A DNA stretch of 64,000 bases, taken from assembly GCF_015999305.1 (NCBI RefSeq), contig NZ_JAEAGP010000001.1:1488001-1552000 (forward strand), given 5' to 3'. Below, piece by piece: positions 63,733-64,000 of the stretch (its first letter is position 1; each line of letters starts with the position of its first letter). Made by a program: the position numbers and the translations under genes. The DNA is from Erythrobacter sp. YJ-T3-07 (GTDB taxonomy: Bacteria > Pseudomonadota > Alphaproteobacteria > Sphingomonadales > Sphingomonadaceae). The notes below the pieces were generated by a model that saw only the letters and a list, made by a program, of their open reading frames with translations, was not told the DNA's origin and did not search any database.

Positions 63733-64000
63733 TCAGTTGCTGGCGGTCTTGGCCTCGGCAAGGGCGAGCAGCCCGCCATAGGTTTCCAGATGGTCGCCAT
63801 CGACCTCGTCATCCTCGATGATGATGTCGAAGCGGTCTTCCATCTCGGTCAGCAGGTCGGCGACCGCCTGGCTGTCGAGTTCGGGCAGATGGCCGAACAG
63901 GCCGCTATCGGGCGTCAGGTCGGCTGCGCGTTCGTCCGACAGGCCGAGTACGTCGCGCAGGATTGCGCGCAGGGTCTCGTCGATCTTGCTGCGGGCGGGC
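63733..64000 (-). CDS. acyl carrier protein (exosortase-A-associated), partial
   Basis: The minus strand is open from the TGA at 63733-63735 to the window edge, giving about 89 residues. Helices typical of an acyl carrier protein are present: ETLRAILRDVLGLSDERAAD, then GHLPELDSQAVADLLTEMED with the DS phosphopantetheine site, and RFDIIIEDDEVDGDHLETYG. The start lies beyond base 64000. Twelve bases separate it from hydrolase 2, so it belongs to the same operon. Confidence 0.85.
   Translation of the reverse strand, partial: PARSKIDETLRAILRDVLGLSDERAADLTPDSGLFGHLPELDSQAVADLLTEMEDRFDIIIEDDEVDGDHLETYGGLLALAEAKTASN

Overview
The window reads as a gene-dense, high-GC alphaproteobacterial chromosome segment, most likely Sphingomonadales and plausibly Erythrobacteraceae (Erythrobacter or a relative). 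This rests on gene content and order: aroK-aroB divergent from xerD-accA, a DUF1476 ATP-synthase zeta inhibitor beside grxD-bolA, CrtZ carotenoid hydroxylase, a LolDF-type lipoprotein exporter, exosortase-A-associated hydrolases, and many GTG/TTG starts with 1-4 nt start/stop overlaps. The assignment is inference; no rRNA is present to confirm it. I see no prophage, transposase, CRISPR array or integron. One tRNA (Arg, anticodon ACG) is present.

Layout. 1-3686: a tail fragment, then a tightly overlapping chain of DUF3445 protein, LprI-like protein, propionyl-CoA carboxylase alpha and CsaA. 3708-10893: aroB/aroK, then a small membrane protein plus exported protein, xerD, accA and an M48 lipoprotein protease. 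10988-12191: two Flp pilins, mutT, tRNA-Arg. 12324-15591: Nudix, grxD, bolA, ATPase zeta, quinone oxidoreductase, small membrane protein. 15714-18891: thioesterase, crtZ, an AT-richer orphan, a TonB-like protein, a lipoprotein and sufE. 19081-23772: an enlarged phage-shock (Psp) locus. 23922-29721: guaB, GNAT, rsmB-type methyltransferase, TPR protein, rppH, esterase. 29911-37950: korAB, PAP2, photolyase, cfa, serine hydrolase, PilZ. 38038-43118: SDR, purF, lolCD, two orphans. 43194-48708: dnaE, acyl-CoA synthetase. 48949-57208: YbjN-like protein, PA0069-family radical SAM, a Ca2+/cation exchanger, moaB, lytic transglycosylase, UDG-like protein, ETF-QO. 57497-62120: ispE, N-formylglutamate amidohydrolase, nnr, 23S rRNA methyltransferase. 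62243-64000: exosortase-A-associated hydrolases 1 and 2 and an acyl carrier protein, the edge of an exopolysaccharide/PEP-CTERM region that continues beyond the window.

The most unusual region is the Psp locus. A near-perfect sigma-54 promoter (22627-22643, minus strand) lies between divergent pspF and a ten-gene, mostly overlapping operon: a 50-aa membrane peptide, a PspA with a 64-residue N-terminal extension, PspB, PspC, five small proteins that combine one membrane segment with a coiled coil (three of them ending in a tail like the C-terminus of PspC), and a 58-aa membrane protein. This suggests envelope-stress sensing with an expanded set of membrane adaptors. Other points worth a look are a LexA-type box at the radical SAM gene, divergent genes whose start codons overlap, a palindromic repeat that supplies the ispE ribosome binding site, and a 28-bp repeat shared by two intergenic regions 22 kb apart.
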